Shown here in pieces: positions 39,128 through 52,926 of a stretch of DNA of 64,000 nt. The position numbers were made by a program, and so were the translations under genes. Origin of the DNA: Pelecanus crispus (taxonomy: Eukaryota; Chordata; Aves; Pelecaniformes; Pelecanidae). A model generated the notes under the pieces. That model did no database searches. It was not told the origin of the DNA and saw nothing but the letters and a program-made list of their open reading frames with translations. Location of the stretch: positions 16,407,397 to 16,471,396 of the forward strand of contig NC_134652.1 in assembly GCF_030463565.1 (NCBI RefSeq), given 5' to 3'. Position 1 is the stretch's first letter; the number at the start of each line of letters is the position of its first letter.

Positions 39128-39463
39128 GAAAGGAGGAAGAAAAGAAAGGAGGAAGAAAAGAAAGGAGGAAGAAAAGAAAGGAGGAAGAAAAGAAAGGAGG
39201 AAGAAAAGAAAGGAGGAAGAAAAGAAAGGAGGAAGAAAAGAAAGGAGGAAGAAAAGAAAGGAGGAAGAAAAGAAAGGAGGAAGAAAAGAAAGGAGGAAGA
39301 AAAGAAAGGAGGAAGAAAAGAAAGGAGGAAGAAAAGAAAGGAGGAAGAAAAGAAAGGAGGAAGAAAAGAAAGGAGGAAGAAAAGAAAGGAGGAAGAAAAG
39401 AAAGGAGGAAGAAAAGAAAGGAGGAAGAAAAGAAAGGAGGAAGAAAAGAAAGGAGGAAGAAAG
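39128..39463. repeat. 16-bp all-purine minisatellite, 21 units
   Basis: The unit GAAAGGAGGAAGAAAA repeats perfectly 20 times from 39128, followed by one unit with a final A-to-G change (39448-39463). The surrounding tract 39126-39467 is 342 bases with no pyrimidine on the plus strand. Sixteen is not divisible by three, so 48 bases make a 16-residue peptide repeat, and the lack of stops in any frame creates Lys/Glu/Arg-rich frames on the plus strand and Ser/Phe/Leu-rich frames on the minus. These are artefacts of the repeat. Near-perfect unit identity suggests recent expansion and probable length polymorphism. Confidence 0.97.
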
Positions 39464-42400
39464 GAAACCCTTGTGTTTGATATTCATGAAGCACTAGCAT
39501 CTTCAACACATTTGTAAAGGAAGAAAATGGTAAAGTATCAACTGAAAGACAAAACACTGCAGTTCCCCAACTAGCCTTTGACAGTGTGTATGCTTACATA
39601 TTTCCACACCATAAGTCTCTCAGTGGGGCCTGGCTGCCATTTGTCATACAAATTTCAGAGTGCTTTTGGGACACAATTCTATAGGGACTAGAGAGATGTC
39701 TGGGGAGATGTCACTTTATCAACACTGTCTCCTCTGACAGATCCACAGTTCAGCAGTCAACTGGCAAGAGAGGAGGCTGCCACTGGACAAAGGAAGGATG
39801 CTGAACAGGCAGAAGGTGAAACTGGTTCAGGAATAAAAAAACTGGCTCCCAGTGAGAATCGCTTACACAGTAGCCATGCCAGTGCTCTCAGAAAAAAAAC
39901 ACACGCGTTCTCCCGTTGCTTCTTCATGCAACAATTCAGAAAGCAACCTACCTAGACACCACAGTGCCAGAAGCCATACAAAGACACATACCAGCATGTG
40001 CCAATGAATAATTTATTTGTACTAGCTGTATTAATCACATTATTAGACAGTAAAAGTGGGTCCCACTGTAACAGGTATTGTACAAATACAGGGTGGTCCC
40101 TGTTCCAGAATGCTAACGATCTCAAATGCAAGCGAACAGAGAAAGTCAAAAACTGAAAAAAGTGTGGTGGCAACAGAAAACATAACAGTGCTGTTACTTA
40201 CTGAGTGTTGTGAAAGACTTCAGTTAGAGATAAGCCAAAAATAGAAAAACACAGAAAAAGAATAATGAACGAAGCACAGAGATGGGGAAAAGAAGACAGA
40301 AGGGCAGACAGGATCCAGAAAAACAGAGGTGAAAAGACTGCAGTACAGAGATGATCAGAGTAATGCAACTGATGACAGGGCACTCTTGTCCTCTCCAAAC
40401 TAGAAAGGTCCGACTGGTGGAAAGTTTCTGCTTTGGCTGTTCTTGAGGCTGCGACAACTGGCCAGTCCTGAAGTGACTGTGACTAGTCCTTTCTCCCACA
40501 AACACACATATGAGAAGCAGGGGAATCTCCATGTGAGCCATATAATTGTTTTCTCCCCAATGCGGACATCTCCCACTGCTGCTTTCACTTTCAGCTATGA
40601 TGACAGAAGGTATACCTCCAGGCGAGTTGCCTTCTCCCTGCCACACCATCTTCACTGCAGCAGGACTTGCTTCTGCAGTGGCTGCAGTACCTCTCCAGCC
40701 AGTGAGTAACATTTAAAAAATTGTTTCTATAAAGTCTTTAAAAACTGCTTAGGGTTACTCCTTGATAAACAGAAACAACCAGTGCTGCCCTTCAGAGAAG
40801 CTCAGCGTAAAACAGCTTCTGAAGATGCAGAGTCTGCTGACGGGAAAGGGTGAAAACCAATATGGCATGCATGGAAAGAAAAGATTTAATTGATTCGTCA
40901 ATTTAATTTGCCACTAGTTGTAACATTGCGTGTGAGAAGTGAAAAGCATCAGCAACACTAAGCTACCAGTCCCTTAATTTCTAGCATCTTCCAGTCCATA
41001 TGTACCCACTGTGGCAAGGTATACCACGCTGCCTGCCTTAACCTCACAACAAGCTGGAAAGTAAAATCACTATGCTCAGGCAGGCAGCACTTCTTCAGCA
41101 CGTTTTCTCTGACCCCCAAACTCCCCCATCAAGTTATGGCAGATGAGCTGTCTAATACCCACTCCTGCCTGACAGCAGTTACGTTTCCAGAGCCCCGTAA
41201 GACAACACTGTCCTCCTGTCCTGAGCAGTGAAATTAAGCACTCTGGAGGTGCAGAAAGTAGGCTAAGGGAAGAACAGAAAGGTTGCAAAGCTTATTATAG
41301 AGATAAGAATGCTGAGCCATCATTCACTGCATAAACCTGGTCTTTGCACCTACTTTACAGGTCCAGTATGCATTGCCTGGCATAAAACATTCTTGCGGAT
41401 ACTCAAAACGTTTCTGGTATGATAAAAGCAGCACTGCAAGCTCACTTCTTCCTACATCCTGTTACAGTAGAACAGAGAAGCAACAACACTTGGCTGGTAT
41501 TTACCCTTTCACAGGAAATCAAGGGTGACTTTATACCTACCACACACATTCATCTTCTCAACTGAATGCTCATGCCACCGCAGCTCACTGGGCAGCAGTG
41601 AGCGCATCTCTGTCTTCACCGAGTAAATGCATGGCAAAGGCGGCTAGTTCACTTTCCCTCTGCAATAAAAACTGACAGTATCCGAGATGGACTCCAGCAT
41701 GCACTAAGCTTGTAGTACCATGATGAAGGCTAGGAACAGGCAGAAACAGGACAGGGCATAGTTGTCTTTTATCATGCTGCACTTTATAAAGCTGCTTTAC
41801 TATCAAAGGAAGACCTGAGATACAGTGGTTATTGTTCAGGAACAGGAATCAATAAGTGACCAGTTTCTCTCTGATTTGCTACAGCAGTTCCCTCTCCCTC
41901 TCACATGCCTTAGCTTCTCCCTTTATAAAATAGGAATGAGAACAATCACCTCCATAAAGTGTTTTAAACCAACATGGTGAAAAGAGCTCAGAGTGTTTTA
42001 CTGTGCGATATGTTGGAAACTGCTCAAGCACAAGGCAGCAAGTAAATTACACATAATACAGAGACCAAAATGAATACAAACCACCTATCCTCTTCCCCTA
42101 TTCATGCTATTGCAATCATGGTTGCTGGAGGCCTGTGCAAAACTCCCAGCCACAAGCCAGCCTTCCTGCAGCAAGCTGCGTCTCAGCAAGCTGCTGTTTG
42201 GGGCAAGGATCCTGCTGGCATTGCTCTCTTACACACTCCCAGCACTCAAGACAATAAACCCCCCATCTGTTCAGTGCCTACAACAATTAGATTGAGTTAC
42301 TCCGTATGTGCGGCCCCACCTGGCAGGAGGTGAGAGTGTTCAGATTATTTTAACACATGTCCATGAGGCACTGCTATAAAGTACACATACCTGCCATACC

Positions 42401-44081
42401 TAAGCTGTGTGCATCAATTAAAGGCAAGCAAACCCCCTGGAATGGTGCACTAAATTCTTCCTTCTAATGTGGTTTAACTCCAGTCTGTTAAATTCCTTCT
42501 GCTCCTACACTTTAGTGAGTACTGACATTAAGCTGAAAGTCCACAGCTCACAGGGGGAGGCATCTTCCAGACACAATAATAAACTGCAGGGGAGAATCCA
42601 AGACAAAAACGGTATTTTAGTCAGAAGCACTTGGCTTTACAAGGCTTTACACTGAAAATATCCAAGTCAGCACTGCTGCAATTTCACAGAAGAAATAAAC
42701 CTGCTATACCTGTTCAATTCCGCCATACTGAAACCTATTGATTGCGATGACAGGCTCCATGGTAGAGGGAGATACATGGTCTATTTATTTAATAAGGAGG
42801 GGACAGAACAGCACACATGTGCCAACTGAGCTTCTTGCACTGGAATCATTCTTGTGAGACTCCCAGACACGCTCACAGCTCAGGCATAGTCCAGATGCAC
42901 TTCTGCTCCCTTTTCTGAACAAGTAGGCATCAAAATTCTCACCACAAAATTCTTATACATAACCAACGGCACTGCTAGTTTAACTGATATGAATGACAAA
43001 GTAGAAGATATTGCCTATGTGTTGGGAGTGAAAATACCTATCGATACTACCCTGGTCTGTGTTCCCACTCTTTTGCAAAGCTATGACTTGATAAGGAATA
43101 GATTTCTTGACTCGATCATGTCATTTATAAGAGAGATCAAATGACACATTTTACAGCACATTTCATTGCTCTGAAACACCTGGCTACTAGCGGGGAGAGT
43201 ATGGTGAGAGTTTACTTTTACCAAAGTAAAAGTATTAAAAAGCCAACCCTCCATTACATCTCAATTCCAGCAAGCAGCAGTGAACTAATACCTGCTCACC
43301 TCCAACTACAAATTGGTGCAGTTTGACAGAATACAAAAACCATCTCAAATATAAAGCCTGCCCTCTGGACTTGGGCTGCTGGGCACCAAAACCTGCAACT
43401 CAGTCTAGCACATTCAAGATGTCAGAGCTGACCATGGCAGGAGGGATTGCTATACCAGCGTATGGGAAGTTTAGGCACAAATGGCATAATGTCTATGCTT
43501 CTACAGTTGTGTTACTAATTTTTGAAATTTCAACCAAGTAACATGAGAAGTCCTCCTTAATATATGCTTTTAGAAGGCGCTTACTGCCCTAGGTCCCTGA
43601 TCCTGCCTCAGTATCTGCACAGATCCATGATAAATAATATTAATATGGAAGTATCTTTTTCAGAGTCTAAACAACCTTTTCTGCAGCACATGTTCCCCAG
43701 TTGTCTTATCTCATATATATTCATTGTCCAGACAAAGTTCTTCAGATGTGCCAAACAAGCAGAAAATATAGTCCATGGACCAAACAGGCTGTGGTTCTTC
43801 CAGTATCTAAGCACCCTTTGATGCAAACAGCACAATACTCTCTAGTAGCCAGGTGGTTTAGAGCAATGAAATGTGTCATAAAAATACTGCCTTGACACCA
43901 AATACAGCCCTTCAGCTACAACTACCTTTAACTCCCTCATGTACAAGGCAACCTGTTCTCCAAAACAAATAACAAGGTATTAAAAACCAGCTAATCTAGG
44001 TGAGAGGAGGGGGGAAAAAAAAACCCACTCCCAAAACCAAAACCAAGCAAACAAACAACCCCCCAAAAAACAAGGCAGGGG

Positions 44082-44098
44082 GTGTGTGTGTGTGTGTG
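44082..44098. repeat. Short GT microsatellite
   Basis: About eight GT units, preceded by an A/C-rich low-complexity stretch from about 44010. Confidence 0.85.
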
Positions 44099-47000
44099 GC
44101 AAATAATTTGACAGTGGTCTACCAGACAAGTTTGCAGACTCACCCTCTCTGGTTAAGACCTGAAGTAAAGAACTTTTGGCAAATACTTATTCTCTGCAAC
44201 CACTATAAGTGCATCAGCATCTACCTATTGCTTCATAACTCACATTACGGACTGCCCTCCAAGCTTCCTGAGACACTAGACATTGCAAAACCTCAAACAT
44301 GATCAAAAATTTGATTAAGTTTTTTAAATTACATGAAATATTTTAAATTACTTTTATCCCCATTAATATCTTAATTAGTATTTTATCATAGGATGTTTAA
44401 GTTTAGGGAAAGCAGAAAGTCTAGCTTATTGGATGCTGCAATTTAGTGCAGAATGCCATAGGGACTGCACACACCAGCTTCTAAACATATAAAGCAAAGA
44501 GTGAAATTTAAAAAGTTTATAAGCCATCCCATGGGGACCTTTTAAAGCTCTCTGAGAAAAGCAATGAGTATGGCTGCTAGTCTAATCAATGTAGTGAACA
44601 CTTGCCATCAACCCCATTTTATCTAGAGTGTGAGGAAATTACTCTTATTACCCCATTTTGTCAGGTGTGAGCCGGCAGGTATTGCATGTGGCCCTGAACA
44701 CCCTGTTTGCAGATTGCGGCAGCAAGGCAGAAACCTCTGTCTTTAGGTCACATAACACAACCTTATTCTACCAACTCACAGCAAAAAACGTGCCTGTGAC
44801 AAAAGTCCCAGAGGGAAAGGAAGGCACTGAAGCATCAGCATTTGTCTGGACTGAGCGACTAAAGGGTTAGAACAATACAATCTAGTCCTGATGTAGCTGG
44901 ATATTGAATCACATTAAGAGAGAGGGGGGAAGGAACATTGCCTAAGCAAGAATCAACTACAGTCAAACCTACTTCGCAAAGGAAATGAAGTTGAGTCCCA
45001 CAATGATATTTAATTAGCTTAATTACACCAAGTGTCAGCTATGGCTGTACTTGCACAGCCATGTGAGTTTAAATGGAGTTCACAGTCTTAACCTTTCAGA
45101 CACTACCAGCTACCATGCAGACCAAAACCCGGTATTTACAGTCCAATCCTCTGAAAATACAAGATGCTGCAAACCTCGCGTTATTTTCTCATTGGACAGG
45201 TGCAAATGAGAATCACATCTACAGAGAAAAGCCTGATGGAAGTGACTAAAGCAACACCTTGCCTTCCAAAATCCAAGACCAAGACTATAGCATGGACTCC
45301 GATGACACACACACCCCACACGCTTCCGAGTGAATACCATGTCCTCAATAAACATGTCATCACACCTCATTCAGGACAAGGTGATGTTGGCTTTCAGTGC
45401 CAAGGAAAGCTGTAGAGCCAAACACCATTACAGCTGAATGAATGGTACTCTTGTTACGATATTTATTTCATGTCTGAAAGGCTGGAGGATGTGTAGTTGA
45501 TTAACATTCTGTTTTCCTGAGACAGGGTGTCTGGTTTATGGACCAGTGAAGAGCTTCATCTCATCATAGATACCTAACTCCTTTGCTGTAAGTATTTCAT
45601 GCATACCCATCTTTCTGGTTTAATTCCCTAACCAGACCTGCCTCCCTGAAAGCCAAACTCCCTCCATCCCAGTATCTGCAGACCTCACAAATCTACTTCT
45701 CAGTATCTAAGGGGTGATGATCAGATGCAAGTGCTTTATTGCAGTCGAACAAGTTATCAGCTGAGTTACTGACAACAGGCGGGTATTAAATCCATTGTGA
45801 CTGCAGAGTAAAATGCCATACCTTAAGCTAGCCTGTGCACATACACTCATAGTTCATCAGGCAAAAGGAGAAATGGGGGTCCACTCATCACAGCCCAACT
45901 GACAAGTGGCAACTTTTTAAATCACCTGCCTACACCAAGGGTTTTCAGAATCAGTTCAACGGTGCTGGGTTTTTTTGTTTTTCACTTTTATTTTGCACAT
46001 CCTTATCCTGCACCAAATTTCAGTCAGATCTTGACAAAAAACATTCAGCTGAATTGGCCGTTGAAGGACAAAGCCAGCATGCTTTGGGAGCAGACTTTCC
46101 TGTGTCACACAGAGGATGAGAAAATTACTTTCTTTTCAAATACGCACACTCCCCTCTCACCCAGCATTGTACCTGACATATACCACCATACACCTGCGCT
46201 CACCTCTCCCTCAAAGCTTTGGTTTTGTAATTTATACCTACATTTATTTTTTCTGCTCTGTTCTTTGCATGGGTGTTCCTGAAAGCAAGGCCAGTGAAGT
46301 ACATTTTCTATTTCAAAAGTGAAGTCTGGTTCTCCAATCTAACAAACAGTGGAGCACCAAACATTTCAAAGTTAATTGCTGATGTTTTCCTATCAAGCAA
46401 GTCAAAGAAAAAGCCCAACTCCTACACTGTTCTGTTACTGATATGTCTTTTATGCTGTAAAAGTTTTAAAGTGTTTTTCAAGGCTCTTAAGAAAACGTAA
46501 TAAAAAAAAGCCACATTTTTTTAATCAGTTACATGTGATATAAAACAGGTGACACAGAGGATATGCAAGCAGTAAGGAGGCTTGGACTTTCCTCTATGAA
46601 AAGAGAGCTAAAGGTTTAGCCTCTGCTTTTTCCTTATAATACCTAATACACAACTACACACCAGAGAAGTACATCGGTTCTAAGAAGGCAGTAGCTTTGG
46701 ATAGTCCAAGCTAGTTTCTTTGCGAAGCTTAAGCTGCACAATTCTTAATCCAGCACCACCAATTAAACCTTCCAGACCTTGGGCCAACCTCTGAACTGTG
46801 CAACCCAGACTGTGTTTTATCACCTCCCTTCCTTTTCTTTTTTAAACACAAGCATCCATGTATTCAGTTGTTGCTGACAAGGTTTGTAGACACTCGGCAG
46901 ATGAGGAAGACCACACAACTTCTCAAGTTCAGCAACAGAACTGGGACCACAAGAAAAAATGTTACCCATAATCAAATGAAAATGCAGGAAAAAACAAGCA

Positions 47001-48290
47001 AACCTGATGCAAAGAGCCAAATGTGCTCTTCCTATTTGCAAAATAATACTAAAAAGGAAGTCACCACACTTGGTTGCATTAATTCCTATAAACTCTGTGT
47101 GATTCAGAAGTGCTCTAGTGAACACCAAAACATTCTAAGCATTAAAAGGCTGTGGAAATCTTGAATTCTCATTTTACTATTACACTTGCATTGGCAAAAA
47201 TGCAGTGCTGACTACTTGTTTTAAGATACTTGATTTTTCCTCAGTTCCTTTTAGCTCTTCCATTCAAAGACTGATGGCAACACTTCTTTCCTGGTCCACT
47301 CACTGCAACATGCTGATTCCTATTCCGGCCTCACCACTCTTCTGTCTGCACAAAGGGGCCAGGATCTTTTCCCTGGTGTCGCTTGTGAACCAATGTTAAC
47401 AATATAATCTCAGCACTAGAAATGTTTGAGATAACAGTGCTGCCATACACTATGAAAGGAAAGCTGCTCAATTTAAGCATTTTGGGAAATATGAAGGAAC
47501 AGGCATATCATTAAAAAAAAAAAAAAGCATTCAGCACACATACAGGTCACTATTACAAAGTTTTAAACTGCCAATATTACTGCACAGTTCTGTGAGTGAT
47601 CCTGCAGACTCCCCCATATTTAAAGAGGAAAAAAAAAATGCATGGCTTCTATTACCTTGGCTAGCATTTATTCTGAGCATATGCATAATTACTTACTATT
47701 GATAGGCACACACTTAGAAATTTCTGACAATTTAACCCAGCTCAAACACTGCTCTAGCCTAACTGATACAGCATTTTTTGCCAGATAAAACACTGTAAAA
47801 ATCTTGCTCCAAAAATAGTCAAACTTTCAACAGAAAACCTGTTGGTGTAACATAAAGCAATCAGGCTGCTTACTGTTCACCTACCAAACCCTGTTTTCCC
47901 TTCACCCACACTGCACTTGCTTAAGTCATCATTTTCCTGACTATATTTAAAAAGCATTCTTCGCCACCAGCTCTCCAGTGCTGTGTAAGTTAGCTTGCAT
48001 GGCAAAATTTCCTTGTCTGTTGCAAGACTCCTAAAGGAATTAAACCATGCAAGTCATTAGAGAACTTTGATTATTATTTTAAAGAACAGGTCAGATGATT
48101 ACAGAACCCATTCAGTATCAAAGGGATTAACTGCTGCTTTAAAAGCCAACGTGCTAGCTGAGCAACACAGCAAAAGTGATATGGGCTGTGTCATTTGATA
48201 CTAATGAGCAATGACACTTATCAGTTTGAGACAGCCAAGGCTTGGCAACATGCTTACTATACAAAAAAGAGAAAACTGCATAAATACCTT

Positions 48291-48307
48291 GGGGGGGGGG
48301 GGGGGGG
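48291..48307. repeat. G homopolymer (17)
   Basis: Seventeen consecutive G residues, followed by an A-rich, AAAAAG-containing low-complexity stretch to about 48350. Confidence 0.9.
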
Positions 48308-49722
48308 CACCAACACAAAAAGCAAAAAAGGAAAAAAAAGAAAAAAGAAACCTGAATGCTATCTAAAAGGCAGAATTATATTCAGCTTCACAGACAAGCC
48401 ACACCGTGATACTCAACAAGAAAGAAGATCAAAATTAGAACCAAGTTTAAGATGCCTTTCTTATAAGGGATTTCAAATTTTGAAGTCTGGCTTTGTTTCA
48501 AATTCCAAATGAAAGTGTATGATCTTTATATTTATCCTTAATTTGATCAAAAACTTTGCACAAAATTCAAGACTTCAGTTCAACTTCGAAATACAAGATT
48601 TGGGAAAAAAATTGTGACAAATCAAACTTCCATGTTGAAAGCATCTAACTATTAGAAAAATTGAGGTGAAGGATATTTCAAAATAAGAATTAGCAAATAT
48701 TGAAAAGTGTTTGATTTCAGCCTTCCACTGGAAAATGGTTACATCTGGGTTCTTTCCAAGCTATCTCTGAAATAAACCCACTGGCTCCAGCACAGAGTAT
48801 TTTGTTGCACAGTGCACGTGTGCATGTACGCACACAGCAGACCCACTAGGCACTCCGGACTAGCTGTTGGCCTCACCTTTCTAGCAGAGCTCCTCTTGCC
48901 ATGGAGCAGGAAGCTCAGCTCAAGATCTACAGATCTTTAAGTCTTCAGATTCTGCGTCTCTGCATTCAGAGGAGATGTACTACTGCTCTGTACGAAAAAG
49001 TCACTGCAAGATAAATGTCACCATAGGCCCTTGGCAGAAGGCCAGAGGAGCTGACAGCAGGACAAAGTTTGGGGTGTATTATCCTAGGCTGGCACGCCTA
49101 TTCGTTGCTCAGTACGTTCGCCATTCTGCCTCATTGGGAGCCAATATACCCTCCCTGACCTTTACTTCCCACAATTCTCAGAAGCCTGAAAAAATAATAT
49201 TCAGACAACTTCGAAGCTTCATTCTGCATAGTGATGAACATGGAGAGCCAGCAGAGAAACAAAGAACCTTTCCCTCAACACAAGTGGCACAGAAGAGCAG
49301 GAGTAAACAGAGTGTTTAGCCTCCTGAATAGCAATGGCAAACCAGAGTGTCAGCAAACCTGAACAACCTACTGCCCCAAAACACCTCTGCCATTATTGAA
49401 CAGGCAGAATTAAGAGGTGGTACAAAAAGAGCAAAGAGAGAGCTGTAGCCCCTGTAGATTCTCTGCAGTTACATGTTGGGGTAGCTAATGAAAGCTCCAA
49501 AACAGGCTGTACAGGGCTTTTTTAGACCCTCCCTCAAACCAGCTCTCCATAACCCAGTAAGAGAGCCGCATCAAGTATTGACTGCTTTTCCTGTTTCCTT
49601 AAATGGTTTTTAACATATCATCAATCATACCATCACTTTTAAGTGTTTTTAGCCATTTCAGGGAAGCTGCAGTCAGACAGTTTGCTGCTAAAGGTCACGT
49701 TCTCTTCCAGCTCTAGCAGGCA

Positions 49723-50533
49723 TTAGGATTCATCCACGTCCCGCTCGACTGTGCAGAGTTTGGCACAGTTTACTTTTTCCTGATGGCGGGCATCATTAAG
49801 ATTCAGTTCCTGCCCTACCTTTACACGTAAAGCGTTGCTATAGGAAGTGCCGGTCGTGCTCAAATTGCAGAGTGCCTGCACACATGGAGACGGAGGCCTC
49901 TTAGGCGTGCCAGGCTGCAGACCCTGAAGCTGGTGAGCAGGACCTCTTGTGTTAAAGGGTGTCTTGACATCCTGACCTGAAGACTCAAGCATCCTCAAGA
50001 TCACGGTGTTTAAGAACACCAACGCTACAATAACACTTCCTCTATAGGTATGCACTTCTGAAAAACAAGAGATAGACTTTGCTGAAACAGTGGTTTTAAC
50101 CCTTCTCTGGGTTTAAGACCAATTCCCAGCATGATTTACTGCTCCTATCTATTAACTTGATGACTAAACATGGAAGGCTGAGCAAAACTCATTCAGTAAA
50201 AACTTGCTGTTAAGTAAGAAATAGACTTAAAAATAGACTCTCTAAAGTCTCTGAAGTACTCTAGCTTCTTTTTGCTATTACAACTTAGTATAAAACTCTT
50301 GCCATTCTGAAACAGAATGGGCAAAATCCCTGCTCCCTTATAAAAACTGAAACACGCATGTCTGAAAATATAAACTACAAATGTGATATTTTCACCAGGA
50401 GGTTAAGCTAGTGAGTGATTTCTCCACACTTCCTTGCAGCACTCCTCCTCCATCCTGGCCCATACTCACCGAGCATAGCCATTACAGTGACTGCAAACTG
50501 CAGTAAAATGAAAAGCTTGCAGCCCACTGACAT
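49723..50533 (-). other. Speculative two-exon reading frame, 132 codons
   Basis: On the minus strand an ATG (complement of 50531-50533, purine at -3) opens MSVGCKLFILLQFAVTVMAM L, a signal-anchor-like hydrophobic stretch. It ends at a strong donor, CG|GTGAGT (exon 50470-50533). After 412 bases comes a strong acceptor, TTGTTTTTCAG, with the AG at 50058-50059. The joined frame then runs from 50057 for about 110 codons to TAA at 49723-49725, and includes a second hydrophobic piece, SVIVALVFLNTVI. No family was recognised, and no AATAAA is evident close downstream. It could be a chance combination in an intron or an unassigned nested gene. Confidence 0.22.
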
Positions 50534-52905
50534 CTTCTTGAATCTCACCTCTGTCCTGTGGTCTTAAGAGCAGTAACTCCTCAAAATAAGTCTCAGGACA
50601 GCCCTTCTGTTTAATTGCTGCATGGATAAATTTCAGTAGGTCTAAGGCTGATGTACAGGAGGAGAATTCTCTCAGTGCAAAAATACATGCCTGAAGCACA
50701 GGAATCCAGAGTGAATTTCTTAAGTGTTAAATGCAAAATAAGATCTTTGAGACAGTCTTTAACTGGTTCATGAAACTACAGGTCAGTAGGTCAGCTTATC
50801 CAAACTTCTGTGTATCACAGGCTGTTGCATTTTTCAGCATTACCCTTGCACTGTGTAGTCTCATGCCAGTAGCTAGCTGGAGCATCTTTCACAAAGGTAT
50901 TCCGTTCAGATATGAAGAGGGGAAGGAAACCAATCCCTTCTGTTGTTTACTACAATGGTTAATTACCTATTAAAAATGGGTACCTAATTTGCTGTTTCAA
51001 TTTGGTTTCAGTGTCTAGCCTTATGTTCCTTTTCTGTTTTGGCATTTTGTCTTCTCAAAGATGCTTGAACACTCTAAAGAACATACCTCAGGTTTTGTTT
51101 GTAAGATATTAAGATACTGAAACCTTGAAAGCATTTTTAGTAGCCTCTCATAACTGAGACTTCTCTGTCCTTTGTCCAATTTTTCAATATACTTTTTGAA
51201 ACAGACACCAGACAAAATTGCAAAACATATATGATCGTAAAATCACTTTCCTGCTCCTGCTAATATTTTAAGGGTCAAATAAACCTTTTTAGCTGAACAT
51301 TTCATGAGAGACCTAGAGTAAAGCCGCCAGTGAATGCTTCTTGAGTCACTGCTTTTCAAGATACAGCCCCCTTTTGCAGACCGGCACTTGCTTTTTTATG
51401 AACAGCACTGCCTGACAGGTTAAAAAGCAATTCAGATCACAATGCCTCATCTACTTCATGATTTAACCTGCTGCCAGTCTTCCAGTAACTTGCAAAATTT
51501 ATCAGAAATTCTTACATCCTTTCTGATCACTGAAAAACTCAGCACGTAGCACTATTTTCATACTCGTCACCTAAGGAAGTGCACCCTCGACATCCTTGCC
51601 TTCTGGGGATGCTCCATGAGAAGTGCTCTGTCACATCACTTACTCTTGGAATCTGCAGTGTCGTTATTAATGCACACTGCTAGCTCCAAAAGAAACACTG
51701 TGAGTTTCACACGTCCATAGAATTTCAGTAATCTCTGCTACAAAACTAACATACGAAGGGTTCTTAATAACCTCTTCTCTCTACTGTCACAAGTTTTACG
51801 TTTGTGCAGATGAGCTATAATGTATGTATGTCAGCAAACAATACTTGGAGAACCAACAGGGAAAATTTAAAGCCAAGTCTGACCAGCAGCAATCTCAATC
51901 ACTGCTGAAATCTCCCCCTGCACTGACGTTCAAGAGCTCTCCAAGTTCCTCTGGACACCTGAAGTTCCTTTGGTAATGAATGCTGACATATGACCCCAAA
52001 TTCCAAAAAACCCTCTGCCAATGGGCAACCTGGTTCATATGGTTTGTCTGCTTTAGCCAAGACAAAGTGCTTGACAATAAACAATTTGAACTATTGAGTT
52101 CTGAAATTGCCTTATAGTTGTAGTCTGCAATGTGCTGTTTGATCACATCAGCAGTTTTGGGGCCATCAAGTGCAGAAAAGCAACAGGAAGACAAGTCTCA
52201 GCTCTGAAAATAGGCTGTATCCATGTTTCCTCTCAATTAACAATGCTAATAGCATGTAAACACATTCTTCATCTTGCAACTGTAGTAACTAACATCAAGT
52301 AACTGCCAGGGAAACATTGATTAGAATGATTTTATGAGCATACAAATACATTCTCTCTTCTCTGCAGGAACCACTGTCCATCAGTCAATCTCTCCAATGC
52401 AGAGAAGAACCCAAGCTGCCATGACCACAGACCACTTTGAAGAAAAATAATCCTTGATATGCTGGATATTTCTTTAACGAACAATCTAACAAATACCACA
52501 TCCCTCTACCTTTTTGCTTTCTTTACACATAACTGACATAAAATAGAGCAAAAATCCAATTAAATTTCTAAAAACAGGTCACCTCTAAAACTCCCATATA
52601 CTTTCTACAAGACTGCCAAGGAGTTCTCATACAGATCTGGACCTCGTCCAACCTGAAATACATTTTGGTGCCCTAAAGCCCATGGATTCTCAAAAGGCCA
52701 AATTAGTCATCAACATCCCTTACTCAAATGCATTCTGCAATGTTGCTAGCACAAAATGGCTGTTTGCTATGAGTGGGCAAAATGATTTATTTAGTATATA
52801 TACATATAGCCTCTGAAACACTGCAGTCCTCACAAAGAGGCATACAAATGTGAGGATTATGCAGATAAATCACAGGTGCAGGACTGGATTTTATTGTACT
52901 TCCAC

Positions 52906-52926
52906 TGTGTGTGTGTGTATATATAT
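52906..52926. repeat. Compound TG/TA microsatellite
   Basis: Six to seven TG units run directly into four TA units. It is short and probably only weakly polymorphic. Confidence 0.85.

Noticed and set aside
38983..39557. Reading frames of up to 185 codons on both strands, with Lys/Glu/Arg or Phe/Leu/Ser repeats
   Set aside because: They are produced by the stop-free 16-bp purine minisatellite and have no splice or promoter context.
41860..42010. Stretch resembling a MIR-type SINE, around CCCTTTATAAAATAGGAATG
   Set aside because: Only one short block is similar and birds carry few MIR copies, so the resemblance is too weak to call.
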